Source: Bretschneidera sinensis (taxonomy: Eukaryota; Streptophyta; Magnoliopsida; Brassicales; Akaniaceae). Taken from it: a DNA stretch of 64,000 bases. The notes beneath the pieces are model-generated. The model was given only the letters and a program-made list of their open reading frames with translations. It ran no database searches and was not told the origin of the DNA. Shown one piece after another: positions 35,813-45,403 of the stretch. The translations under genes and the position numbers were made by a program. The stretch is taken from contig CM043698.1 of NCBI GenBank assembly GCA_023935145.1, positions 19,347,001 through 19,411,000 of the forward strand, in the 5' to 3' direction. Each line of letters begins with the position of its first letter. Position 1 is the first letter of the stretch.

Positions 35813-36710
35813 AATTTTCATCCTCATCATCAATACATGAATCATCCTCTTCATCTTCTATCCATTCCTCATCTTCATAATCTGAGAATTGAAACTCATT
35901 ATTATCTTCCCTGACACTTTCTTCCCTAACAGCTTCTATACCTTTTTCATCAACAACTTTTACATATTCTTCCTCAACAGCTTCTACACATTCTTCTTCA
36001 ATAGCTTCTTCCCTGACTTCTTCCTGAACAACTTCTTCCGTAACAGCTTCTACATCTTCTTCCTCAATAGCTTCTTCCCTGACACATTCTTCTCCAACAG
36101 CTTCGACATCTTCTTCCACAACAATTTCTTCCCTAACACCTTCTTCTTCAATAACTTCTTCCCTAACACCTTCCATATTATAATCCCTTAAAGCTTCACT
36201 CCAATGTGCATCCATATCATCACCCAAATCAACCTCAAAATTCATATCTTCTCCAAGAAATTCACGCACATTCTGATCACCATCATCCATATCACCCTCA
36301 TCAATTATACTTACGTCCTGAACATCATCATCCACCTCACTCTCAGATGGGTCTATTTCTACAATATCAATATCATCCCTATGTAACCAACTACAATCAC
36401 TGACCTTGACCCTACTGCACACATCACCATTGATTGCAATAGGGTTACTATCTGATTCCTCTTCAAAGTAAAATGCTACCCTTTGAATGCCTTCATAATA
36501 TCTAAAAATTTCCAATATATCCTTATCACACATAACCAGATTACCATTCTCTGCCGTAATTTGAAGAGCAGATGCTTATAAGTCTAGTGAAGTGTAAATG
36601 TCATCTAGCAAATCCATGTCCTGGTACATGTCTGAGTCAACCCACTTGGTCACTCTCGGATGTATATCATCTCCTTCAATGAAGAAGTGGAGCTCATGAT
36701 GAAGCTCCAT
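35781..36710 (-). pseudogene. MULE protein N-terminus: PB1-like domain plus acidic repeats, interrupted
   Basis: On the minus strand an ATG at 36710 opens MELHHELHFFIEGDD and runs 44 codons to an in-frame TAA at 36576-36578. The same frame resumes and continues to 35781 through MCDKDILEIFRYYEG...RVAFYFEEE. The two pieces together resemble the PB1-like domain found at the N-terminus of plant MULE transposases. A region very rich in Glu, Asp and Val follows (about 36190-35900), built from degenerate EEAIEEEDVEAV-type repeats. No MULE DDE domain or SWIM zinc finger follows. The stop could be bypassed only if an intron spanned it, and I see no good splice pair. Most likely a relic of the transposase gene. 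Confidence 0.65.
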
Positions 36711-36734
36711 TGTCACCTACAATAATAGAGGTTG

Positions 36735-37092
36735 AATACATGTATGTCGAAGCATGCCAACAATTAATTATACACAAATAATGAAGCATTCCAATTAATT
36801 TGGCGTGATTTCACATTTTCGAAACAAACCCTAAAAATTTGGGTATTTTCACATATTCGGATGTAATGAAACAATGCAATTCGAAAATACTCTAAATGAA
36901 CCTACAAATACATGTAATCGAAGCATGCCAACAATTAATCATACAAAAATAATGAAGCATTCCAATTAATTTGGCGTGATTTTATATTTTTGGAACAAAC
37001 CCTAAAATTTGGGTATTTTTACATATTTAAGTGTAATAAAACAAAGCAATTCGAAAATACCCTAAATAAACCTACGAATACATGTAATAAAG
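36735..37092. repeat. ~171-bp tandem duplication in the MULE subterminal region
   Basis: AATACATGTA followed by CGAAGCATGCCAACAATTAA starts a unit at 36735 and again at 36907. A partial third unit starts at 37077. Units are 172 and 170 bp and similar throughout. It lies upstream of the minus-strand reading frame, in its presumed 5' leader. Confidence 0.85.
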
Positions 37093-37455
37093 AAGGAAAA
37101 TACGAACCTGGGTTCTCAAAAGTTACCTCAACAGCTTCATTGGTTGTTCTAGTTCTTTGAAATCGCAATGGAACTGGGTGAAATGGTTCTTCGAATAAAT
37201 GTTAGCCCATATCTAAGTAAGGAATGACACGAGTTTGGTTAGCAACGAACAATTTAGGGATGGGGTATAGGAATTTAGGGTTACAAACGAGAGAGAAGAG
37301 AGAGACAGAGGGGACGAGATCGAAAAGTGAGATAGCAAAGAGGTCAAGAGAAATAAATCTGGTCAACTGATTGTGTTATATATATGAGCATTTTCGTAAT
37401 CTTTATTTTTCTGTTATAAGTTAACAATCAACATATAGTCAAACAAGGTCTAGTG

Positions 37456-37534
37456 GTGTAAATGTATGTTTTAAAAGCACTATAATGCAAGTGTAAAATA
37501 TGTTATACCCCAATGGTGCGAAAGTAATTTTCCC
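37456..37534 (-). repeat. Right terminal inverted repeat of the MULE
   Basis: Read on the minus strand it begins GGGAAAATTACTTTCGCACC and matches the left TIR at 27554-27631. Confidence 0.85.
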
Positions 37535-37543
37535 AAACAATTT
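37535..37543. repeat. Right 9-bp target duplication of the MULE (AAACAATTT)
   Basis: An exact copy of 27545-27553. Confidence 0.88.
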
Positions 37544-37591
37544 TGTCTTTTTTTCTATGTAAGTTTGTTTTACAGTGATTGGAAAGGGATG

Positions 37592-37746
37592 GACTCCTCT
37601 GTAAAAACTGTGAAGTAAAACATGCAATTCACATAAATTTTGATTATAAAGTTGTCCCCATCAAATCCCAAAATTTTAAAAGTCTAAATTCATGTGAAAA
37701 AATAATGTATTGCATGCTTCACTTTACAGCTTTTACAACGGATGAA
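37592..37746. mobile_element. MITE-like foldback (family with 50953-51109)
   Basis: Left arm CTGTAAAAACTGTGAAGTAA and right arm ending TTTACAGCTTTTACAAC are imperfect inverted copies. The inner arms (CATGCAATTCACATAAATTTT against AAATTCATGTGAAAAAATAA) also pair. A second copy with the same arms is at 50953-51109. It is non-coding. Its position 50 bp outside the MULE duplication shows separate insertions. Confidence 0.55.
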
Positions 37747-38250
37747 TCAAGCCCGATTGAAAAATGGTTATTTCCTTATAAAAGAAACCACTTCCAACTT
37801 TCCTAAAATTTTTCTCACATATTACACCACTAATTTTCTATTTTTATTTATTTATTTATTACATTTTTCATCATTTGTTTTCATACTTCTACAAAACAAG
37901 AAAGATTTAACTGAAAATTTATAATTTTACATGAAAGTCAATTTACATGAAATTGGTTTTACATTGTAATACATTTTACATGAAAACAAACAAAGCCTAT
38001 ATGTAAAACAGTAGCTGAAAAATGAACATTGAACACTTCTAAGAATCAATATGAACACAAAATTATACAGATGTAGGAAGGCATGTACAGGATTTCCCGT
38101 GGCATTTGTGAATTCCATATAGATTTAGACAATCTGTGCTTTAATCGTCTGATTCATTTAACCAGCATCTAATTCGAGCAGTGAGAAAGGCAGAGAGCTG
38201 GTACAACATCAAGGAAGATGACACCCAATCTTATGCTAGATTTCACGGTA

Positions 38251-41200
38251 CTATGTGCCTGGAATATTCCAGGCCAATGTTAGTGAAAATGGTAATATAA
38301 ACGGCCAAAAGATCAAAAGTGCCACGGTAATAGAGGCAGCACTGGCAGTAAGTTGCGCTTGGAGCAGACCTGAAAGTGAAGCTCGGTTTGCTATGTGTAT
38401 CATACTCTTATTGACTAGTGGCAGCACTGCTCCATCTCTTCGTGATTCTAATAACTTTTGGCTGCCAATTTCCATTGAACATACACATATTATTACATAA
38501 GTGAATGTAAAACAATTACTCATTACTCATAGGAGAGAAAAATATGACCCAAGAAGATCACTTCATGAAGGAGTTATTACCATTATAACTAATAAGATTC
38601 AAGCATATAAGCATGCCGCATTACATCCATCAAAAAGCAGCTAAAGAAAATATTTGTATGGCGACACTTCTATGAAGAGGCTAACACAGGTAAGGGTCAC
38701 ACTACCATCATGGTTTTCTATTTTTTCTTATTTTTTGATATGGAAGAATGAAGATTTACCATCATGGTTTCATATTTATAAATACTTCTAATGGTGTTCA
38801 CAACTGTTAAAGTTCCTCTAAATCATCCATTTCTGTAGTTTAAGTTTGAGCAACTCCTTACTCTGGGCATGTGAAATGCACAGAAAGGAACACATTACAC
38901 ATACAAAAACACACATTAAGTATTTATTTAAATTGTTTGATTAGGTATAAATCGGTCGTAGCTTCAACACTAGAGATGCAAGTTGTTTTGATACTACAAA
39001 CTCAAAAATCAGCATTTAAACTTTGCTAGTCAATACAGGCTCTGAAAACTAACTAATTTACAAGACAGATATGTCACCTTTTCTCAATATGGACTTTTGG
39101 TGTACGTTGCAAGGATTTGAACAGAGCACCTATGCTCGGATTTGCTATTTATTTGAGCAGCAGCATAAATATAATGGCAAAAATTCAAAATTCATGGAAT
39201 GCAAATCAGCAATAACATTTGGTAAATCTATTTGATCTCAATCCCACCTTTGAGAGATGCTCTATGAATAGCCATCTACCAGTACCCCCTACTTGACATC
39301 TTGCTCGTTGCTCCTATCATTGAACATTCAACAATTATGGTGTTTGTGCGCGAGCATGTGTGAATAATAATAGCCTTATATGTGAAGCTAACTTTGCAGT
39401 TAATAACTAGTAAATGTGATGGCTGGAACCCCTATGTGTTAAGGGAGAAGATCCTCTCCATTAAGTTGAGGAAATTTTTTCCCAAATGCACAATTAGATA
39501 AATGACATGTCAATACTATAAATGATGTGGCATTCATCTAATAGTGCACTTGGGAAAAAATTTTCCCAAATTATTGGAGAGGATCCTAGTTGTGTGTTAA
39601 AATCTAACCTTTTCAAGTCCTAACACCCCATTCTAATACATCTCCATTGAAACTTGTACATAACGACAATTAATAAATGGAGTAAAAAAGAAAAACCTTT
39701 TTTCCTTATAAGAAAAGATAAAAACCCTATTTATCAAAAAAGAAAAGGTAAAAACCCTATAGTTCCTTGAATCATGGACAGACATATTACAGACTTACAG
39801 CAACCTGCAAGTTAACTGGACTTGATGGTTCCCCAATGTTCATTATCCATGATATCTTTGTCTCTCTCTCTCAAACCGAGTTAAAATTTCGGGTTATTAT
39901 TATGAAACACTTTTGCATATTGTCTTATGTTTTAATATCTCTTTACATTTTAAATTCGACCAATTTACATGGAGGTATCCAATAAGTCATACTGATCACA
40001 TTAGAACAAGTGCACGCGTACAGCCCCACATATTGACTCATTTGAATGCGAAAAGACAAATTTGATGGTGCTTTCTCATAGCTGTCTTCGCGAATTGCAG
40101 CATGGGGAGTTAAAGATTTTTACCTTGAAGAAAATAGGAGAAGAGATTTGTTGGAAAAAATAAGAGTGCAGAGTTATCTTTTCACGTTTAAATGCGGCAT
40201 ATGTGTGAACTGCGCAGGTATATTGGTTTTAATTTGATTGAAATTTTGATCAAAATGATCCCTTATAATGCATGACGTAAATTCCTCGAATTTAAAATCA
40301 CCTCCAATAATTAACTCCACTGTTTTTATTTTTTTTTCTTGAATGTAACAGTTTTTTTCTCATTTAGGATATATATTTTTATGATATTTAGGATATATGT
40401 TACATTATGTACTTGTATATGTCACTATCTCACGAATAGCATACCCCTCGTAACATGGTCCATGACCAGCTCAATTAATTAATTCCTCCTTCTAGTTCAT
40501 CTACAAGACGGCGAATTTTCTGGAGGTCCCAGCGTGGCCAATCATTCACTTAAGAAATTACCTAACTACCCTCATGTATTTACAAAACATCAAAACAAGA
40601 ATACATACTAGTATACAATGAGGTCAGTATAAGTAATTTCACCTGGTGTAAGGTGGCGGGCAAAATACGATAGCGTAGTCGGCTCCCGTAGCGCACGTGT
40701 ATATGCTCGTCTTGTCATCGTACGCGTAGCTGTACGCGCGTGGGCAAGCATGCTTGAAGTACAGAGAGTACATGGACGGTTGACACGTGTCGGGCGTAGC
40801 GTACGCTTCACTACAGCAATACTGCGGATCGCCGAACGCCTCGCACGCGCTCCTGCAAGCCACACCCCCGCTACCGTTATCACGCGCCAACCTGAGCTCC
40901 ACGGGGCACGCGCCGTTGAGGTCCACGAGGCACCCAGTGGCGCCGCAACTACCGTTTTTAGTCTTCTTGGGCAAGACCAGCATCGGGAGGTTGTACCCAT
41001 CGACCAAGCTGACGTCATAGAAGTCCAACCCTCCGTCGCCGTTTAGGGTGAACTCTGCCAGCGTGGTAGGGGGTTTCGCGCCAGACCCGGCGCATTCAAT
41101 CTTCCCGGACCCACAATCGCCGGTGAGGCAACCGAAGCTACCCGAGGAGGAATCTTGGCCGCACAATGTCCGGCCCCAGACCCGACCCGACCAGGACCTG

Positions 41201-41531
41201 GGTACGCGTACGGTCCAGGATTTGCCGCTCTCGAGAGCGAAGCCGGTTGTGGGGAGCTGAGCCCTGTTGGCGCCGGATAGAAAGCCGGGCCATATTGTGT
41301 GCCGGCATTTGTTGGTGATCTTAAAGGAGATTGGCTCTACTTCTGTTGAGAGATGAAAAAGAACAAAGAGAATGGGTTAACGGGTAATTGAGAGTATACT
41401 GTATTAAAGAAAATCAGAGAGTTAAAGAATTAAGTTATTCTGGGTGGGTGGATTGCAGTGATTAAATTACCTGAAATAGAAGAGAGAGAAAGGAGAGAGA
41501 GGAACGTGGCCAAGGGAAGGAGACGATCCAT
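38251..41531 (-). CDS. Thaumatin-like protein with hydrophobic C-terminal tail (TLP-2, 3 exons)
   Basis: Minus-strand exons are 41471-41531 (signal peptide), 40643-41342 (thaumatin domain) and 38251-38461 (C-terminal extension); 972 nt, 323 residues. The domain has 16 cysteines and the cleft residues (Arg in GRVWGR, Glu in AEFTL, Asp in FYDVSLVDGYN and AYDD). I add exon 3, 2.2 kb away, because it fits in three ways. The exon 2 donor AG|GTGAAA is the same as in TLP-1. The phase matches and yields Ser-Gln-Lys across the junction, as in TLP-1. The exon ends in a strongly hydrophobic tail (ITVALLIFWPFILPFSLTLA), as a membrane or GPI signal would. Without splicing the frame stops at 40639 after 254 residues as a soluble protein. 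Family PR-5. Exons 1 and 2 are near certain; exon 3 is likely. Confidence 0.87.
38462..40642 (-). other. Proposed long intron 2 of TLP-2
   Basis: 2181 bp, donor GTGAAA and acceptor TTGGCAG on the minus strand. It contains a 140-bp foldback (39448-39587) and no domain-bearing frame. Most introns of the neighbouring genes are far shorter, so transposon insertion probably enlarged it. Confidence 0.6.
39448..39587. mobile_element. MITE-like foldback in TLP-2 intron 2
   Basis: AAGATCCTCTCC at 39448-39459 pairs with GGAGAGGATCCT at 39576-39587. Pairing continues inward through the TTTTTTCCCAA(A/G)TGCAC segments over about 60 bp per arm. An 8-bp string TGTGTTAA occurs a few bases outside each end (39435-39442 and 39593-39600) and may be a target duplication with degraded tips. 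Confidence 0.6.
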
Positions 41532-41738
41532 TATTAGAATTTGATTATTAATTGAAGAACCAAGAAAGATTATAGATTTCTGAGATTCAATCAAAGAAGT
41601 GGAAGATTAAAGATATGATAGATTCAATAAAAGAAGTGGAAGTTAGCGTTTTAGAGTTGCAAAGAACTTTACTTTTCTCGCGGGAGCAGATTGATGTGAG
41701 TGAGAGTGACAGTGGGTTCCTTTGCTTTTGGATAATTT

Positions 41739-41870
41739 GGTAACTGTTCCTGTTTTCTTTTTGGCCGGCGTTATTGCCGCATCCAATATTATCGGGTTTG
41801 TTTGGGTGACTGTTCCTGTTTTCTTTTTGGCCGGGGTTATTGCCGCATTCAATATTATCTGGTTTGTTTG
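41739..41870. repeat. 66-bp direct tandem repeat upstream of TLP-2
   Basis: GGT(A/G)ACTGTTCCTGTTTTCT starts units at 41739 and 41805, and GGTGAC restarts at 41871. The two full units differ at only a few positions and contain GGCCGG(C/G)GTTATTGCCGCAT. They lie 208-339 bp upstream of the TLP-2 ATG. Confidence 0.9.
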
Positions 41871-41994
41871 GGTGACAGTTTTAAAATAATATTAAATTAT
41901 TTTAATCTCACAATTTATTATAAAATTAATTTAAAATAAAATTAACCTTAGTTTTATATTTTTTTGTCTTCTCTCTGAATGAAATAAAATTTAT

Positions 41995-42560
41995 TCCATT
42001 TATATGGGATTAAAACATTTTTTTTTATCTTTTTTACTCATTAACAATAATAAATATTATTAAAAACAAATTTTCTTATCATAAAAATAATAATGATAAT
42101 TATTATTAATATAATAATAAAAAACAACAATTACTATTATTATAATAACTATAATAATAATGATTATTATCATTAGCATAATTGTAATAGTACCGATAAT
42201 AATAGCATTTTTTAATATTATTATTAATAATTATTATCATAATATTATAACCATATTTATAATAATATAATAATAATGACAATAATTACTATCATAATTA
42301 TAATAATACAAATAATATTATTATTTTAAAATTATAATTACGATAATGTTGAAATAATAATTATAATTATAATTATTACTATAATTATCATTATAAATAT
42401 AATGGTAATTATAATAATTATTATACTTATGATGATAAAAATAATAATTAAATAGCTATTATAATAGAAATTATAATAATAAGTATTATTATAATGGTAA
42501 TAAATGTAGTTTTTTTAGTGATGATAATAATAATAATTATATAAATAATTAAATTTTAGA
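41995..42560. repeat. ~560-bp degenerate ATT/AAT low-complexity tract
   Basis: Almost only A and T, built from ATT, AAT and ATA triplets with scattered interruptions on both strands, so it folds on itself extensively. Smaller tracts of the same kind occur at 3600-3690 and 4790-4832. Confidence 0.85.
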
Positions 42561-44376
42561 ATTTATGAAGAAATTAAATATTGTTAAGGCAAATGAATAA
42601 TGTAAGATATTGTAGTATTTAAACTTTTTATCTCACTTTATTTTCAATTCAGTAATCTCACTAACCAAATATAAAATTAAGTTATTGTCTCTTTAATCTC
42701 ATTTATCATATCTCATATTAATCTTAATCTTATTTCACTATAATTTTGTCCACAAAACAATGAAATATTTATTATAGTAACAGTTTTTATGAAAACACTG
42801 TTTTAACCTTCCAATACATCGAACCGCAAGATCTAGCCCACCATCAATCTGCTTCTTTACAGTGGTCAACAAGTAGATTACTTCTAATTGGATAACGATG
42901 CGGTTTTTAACTTTCCGGTGTTGGGTTTATGAGTTTTTATAAAGGCAAAACGAAAATATTTATGAACTGATCAAAACAGTGTAACGAACCGAAGGAGCAA
43001 CAACTAATTGTTCAGAAAACTGAAATTGAACCAACTGAACACGTCGAACCCTTAGTGACAATATGTCGAACACCTCAAGTGCAGAGTCTGGTTGAACCAG
43101 CATATAAGAGCCCATAAAAACAGCACCACCCAACAAATCAAACAGCATATTTCATTCATGATTTGTGGTTATTTTGTTCTTGATTTTTTCTTAAAGTGGG
43201 TGAGTTGATTTTTAGATATGGGTGAAGGCTTGAAAAATCTAAAATCATTTATCCACTGATAAAATTAAATCTATTTGTTAGATTTCAAAATCCTGAAAAA
43301 AGAACCCCTCAAAACATTCAATGAGCATTGAGCAGTAAACCAAAAAACCCATCACCACCGCATTTCCACCCAAAGATTTCTTCGCCATGGGAACACAAGT
43401 GGTGGTTACAGCTAGGATCAAGTTCCACATGCGACCCTAATCTTGACTGTGTAATTGATATTGTTGACCAGATGTTTGGAAGTCACTTAATTTTGCAGCA
43501 TTTGATTTCAAAGTTGTAGCTATATGCATCGAATACAAATACTAGTCCACTACATTCCCAAACTATTTGGTCTCTAACATGCTGTAAACAGGAGTCTTAC
43601 TAATAGTCTGAATTAACGAAATAGTTTCTGTTTTCTTAATCAAAAGTTAAATCAAGCACTTTTTTAAAATGATTCATAAAAAAATCAAAAATTAAAAAAT
43701 AGATTTTAAGAAATCAAATTTATGTAAAGAAAACTGTTTTAATGGTTATTTTAAAAAAAAATCGTTTTATAAACTATAAACTAAACCTAGCCGAACAGTA
43801 CCTTACAGTCCTTACTAGTAATCACCACTAATAGAGCAAGACCTCCATTGAAGAAAAACCATAACTATAAATCCATTCTTGGACCAGAAATGCACATGTA
43901 TAGATCAACAAATAAATTTATTACCAAAAAAAAAGGAAAAAAAAAAAAGAAAACTGGCAAATTCAAGTACTAAACTCAAGTCATTCTAAAGCGAAGGATC
44001 ATGGGCAAATCATGAACTTACATAAATCAAGTCATTCTAAAGCGAAGGATATATTTTCTAATTTGCATTTAGATATATTGAACTAGCAACAAAAATACTC
44101 GTCATAAATCTCCAAAATAAATTAATGACTGCTTGTTGAACAACTCATGAATTATACAAAGCAAAAACAATGGATAAAAAGGTAGAAATCACATAAGAGT
44201 GGACCTTGTTAACAGGAAAGTCACACCAGGCTCATGCCGAACAAAACTTCCACAGACAATGAATACATACCATACAAACAGCAACAACATCTATAGCTAC
44301 CCAAGATACACGCTCATTTATAAATGTACTCAAAGTCCCTAAGGTTTCTGTCGATCACATCGTATGATTTAGGTTA

Positions 44377-45403
44377 CTATTCTTCCCATAGAGACCTCAA
44401 CCAGATAAGTCGTCGAGGCCCTTTAATTGTCATGAATGCAATTGCATTCTTATCATCTTTGAGAACATTAACAGCCTTCGTAAACTCGGCATCATCCAAT
44501 TCTTCCAATCTCTGCAACTCCTCCAGACACTTTTGGTACAGTGTTACCTCACTTGATGCATTTCTTTGCACAGCTTTGGACCTGGCTGCTGAGAACATAT
44601 CATATAATACATTCTCAATTGTTTCCCCTACATCATAGCCTGATCTTTTCTTCCGACCTGATGCTGTTGGAGCAACAGATTTGCGCTTCCTTGGTAGTGT
44701 TTCATTTATACGAATTATTGAATCAGAATCAAGGGTTCCATCAACTAATTGTGTAGGTAGGTTTGTTGGATCTGAAGACCGCACTGTTTCTGTATTGCTG
44801 TTTTCATCTTCAGTAGCCACAGGTACTCCACTAGGAAATTGACATTTTCCAGCACCTCTTTCTCCTATAGCAGAAGTGTCACAATTTGCCACAAGACTTA
44901 CTATACAACTGAAACACACAAAGAACTTTACCTTCAAATATGATAGACAAATGTTTATAGAGGGGGAAGCTCTTACGACGGAAAGGCCTCGCCTCACTTC
45001 GCACCTACAATATATTTGTCGTAAGCTTCTTCATGTGTATGCAAAATAATTTGAAAAAGAAGTTACATACCGCAATATAGCTGTCCCAAAATTTATCATC
45101 AGCCACAACCATTTGTCGTGTTTCGTCCCAGCCAAATCCAGTATGACTAAGCAGGGTTTTAACAACACCAAAGTCTTTCTTCATGACATTGTAACGGTTT
45201 TTGATCTGGTTCTCTTCCAAATTCATGCCGAACTTCTTATTAAAATCACGCGTAACAGATCTAATCACCTCATTTTTAAATTCATTGTAGGCAGTTCTTC
45301 CACAATTGTGTTGCTCAATAAAAAGCTCAACAAGATATGCATCACGAGATGGTGTCCATTCTGCCTTGGGTCGACCCAGGATTCCATCCTGGGTGGCAGA
45401 CAT
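44377..45403 (-). CDS. Myb/SANT-like DNA-binding protein, LIMYB-like (3 exons)
   Basis: Minus-strand exons 45071-45403, 44932-45004 and 44377-44864 join in frame to 297 residues. Residues about 12-108 form a Myb_DNA-bind_3 (Myb/SANT-like) domain: WTPSRDAYLVELFIEQ, then NQIKNRYNVMKKDF and TGFGWDE, then DDKFWDSYI. The C-terminal part has basic clusters (PRKRKS, GRKKRS) that could be nuclear signals, and the block NAIAFMTIKGPRRLIWLRSL. I associate that block with L10-interacting MYB-domain proteins. LIMYB itself is a transcriptional repressor of translation genes in Arabidopsis immunity; that function is not shown here. Domains of this kind also occur in PIF/Harbinger elements, but no transposase partner or TIRs are near. 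ATG at 45403 was chosen because it starts just before the domain; sequence upstream looks like an intron end. Confidence 0.85.

Larger units (their letters stand above)
27554..37534. mobile_element. Mutator-like element (MULE), split by a nested LTR retrotransposon
   Basis: The ends GAGAAAATTA (27554) and, inverted, GGGAAAATTA (37534) start TIRs of about 78 bp that stay alignable with one gap and some 15 mismatches by eye; both carry TACACTTGCATTAT and TTTTAAAACATACA. A perfect 9-bp duplication flanks them. Removing the nested retroelement plus one copy of its duplication leaves about 3.3 kb of MULE. That contains, on the minus strand, the start of a MULE-type protein (PB1-like domain then a long acidic region) but no recognisable DDE transposase. 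It is therefore probably non-autonomous. On the left side, a plus-strand stretch at about 27840-27918 ends in CTCCAG|GTACGA and looks like a leader exon. Confidence 0.85.
41532..44376. other. Intergenic between TLP-2 and the MYB-like gene
   Basis: The first 200 bp are the likely TLP-2 promoter and overlap a 66-bp tandem repeat. 41995-42560 is a degenerate ATT/AAT tract. 42595-42745 shares AATCTCAC/GAGATTAA words with 4960-5095 and 25810-25930. The rest (42.8-44.3 kb) has no coding frame with a recognisable domain. Confidence 0.6.

Noticed and set aside
35457..35854. Pro/Thr-rich plus-strand and Gly/Val-rich minus-strand frames in the MULE
   Set aside because: Both come from the 60-66-bp minisatellite; neither has a start context or a domain, and both are open only because the units are triplet multiples.
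38255..38500. Plus-strand frame of 81 codons
   Set aside because: It is the antisense shadow of the proposed TLP-2 exon 3, which fits the neighbouring gene by phase and junction.
44377..45403. MYB/SANT-like gene as part of a PIF/Harbinger transposon
   Set aside because: No DDE transposase frame, no TIRs and no TTA/TAA duplications were found around it, and the C-terminal block fits host LIMYB-type proteins.
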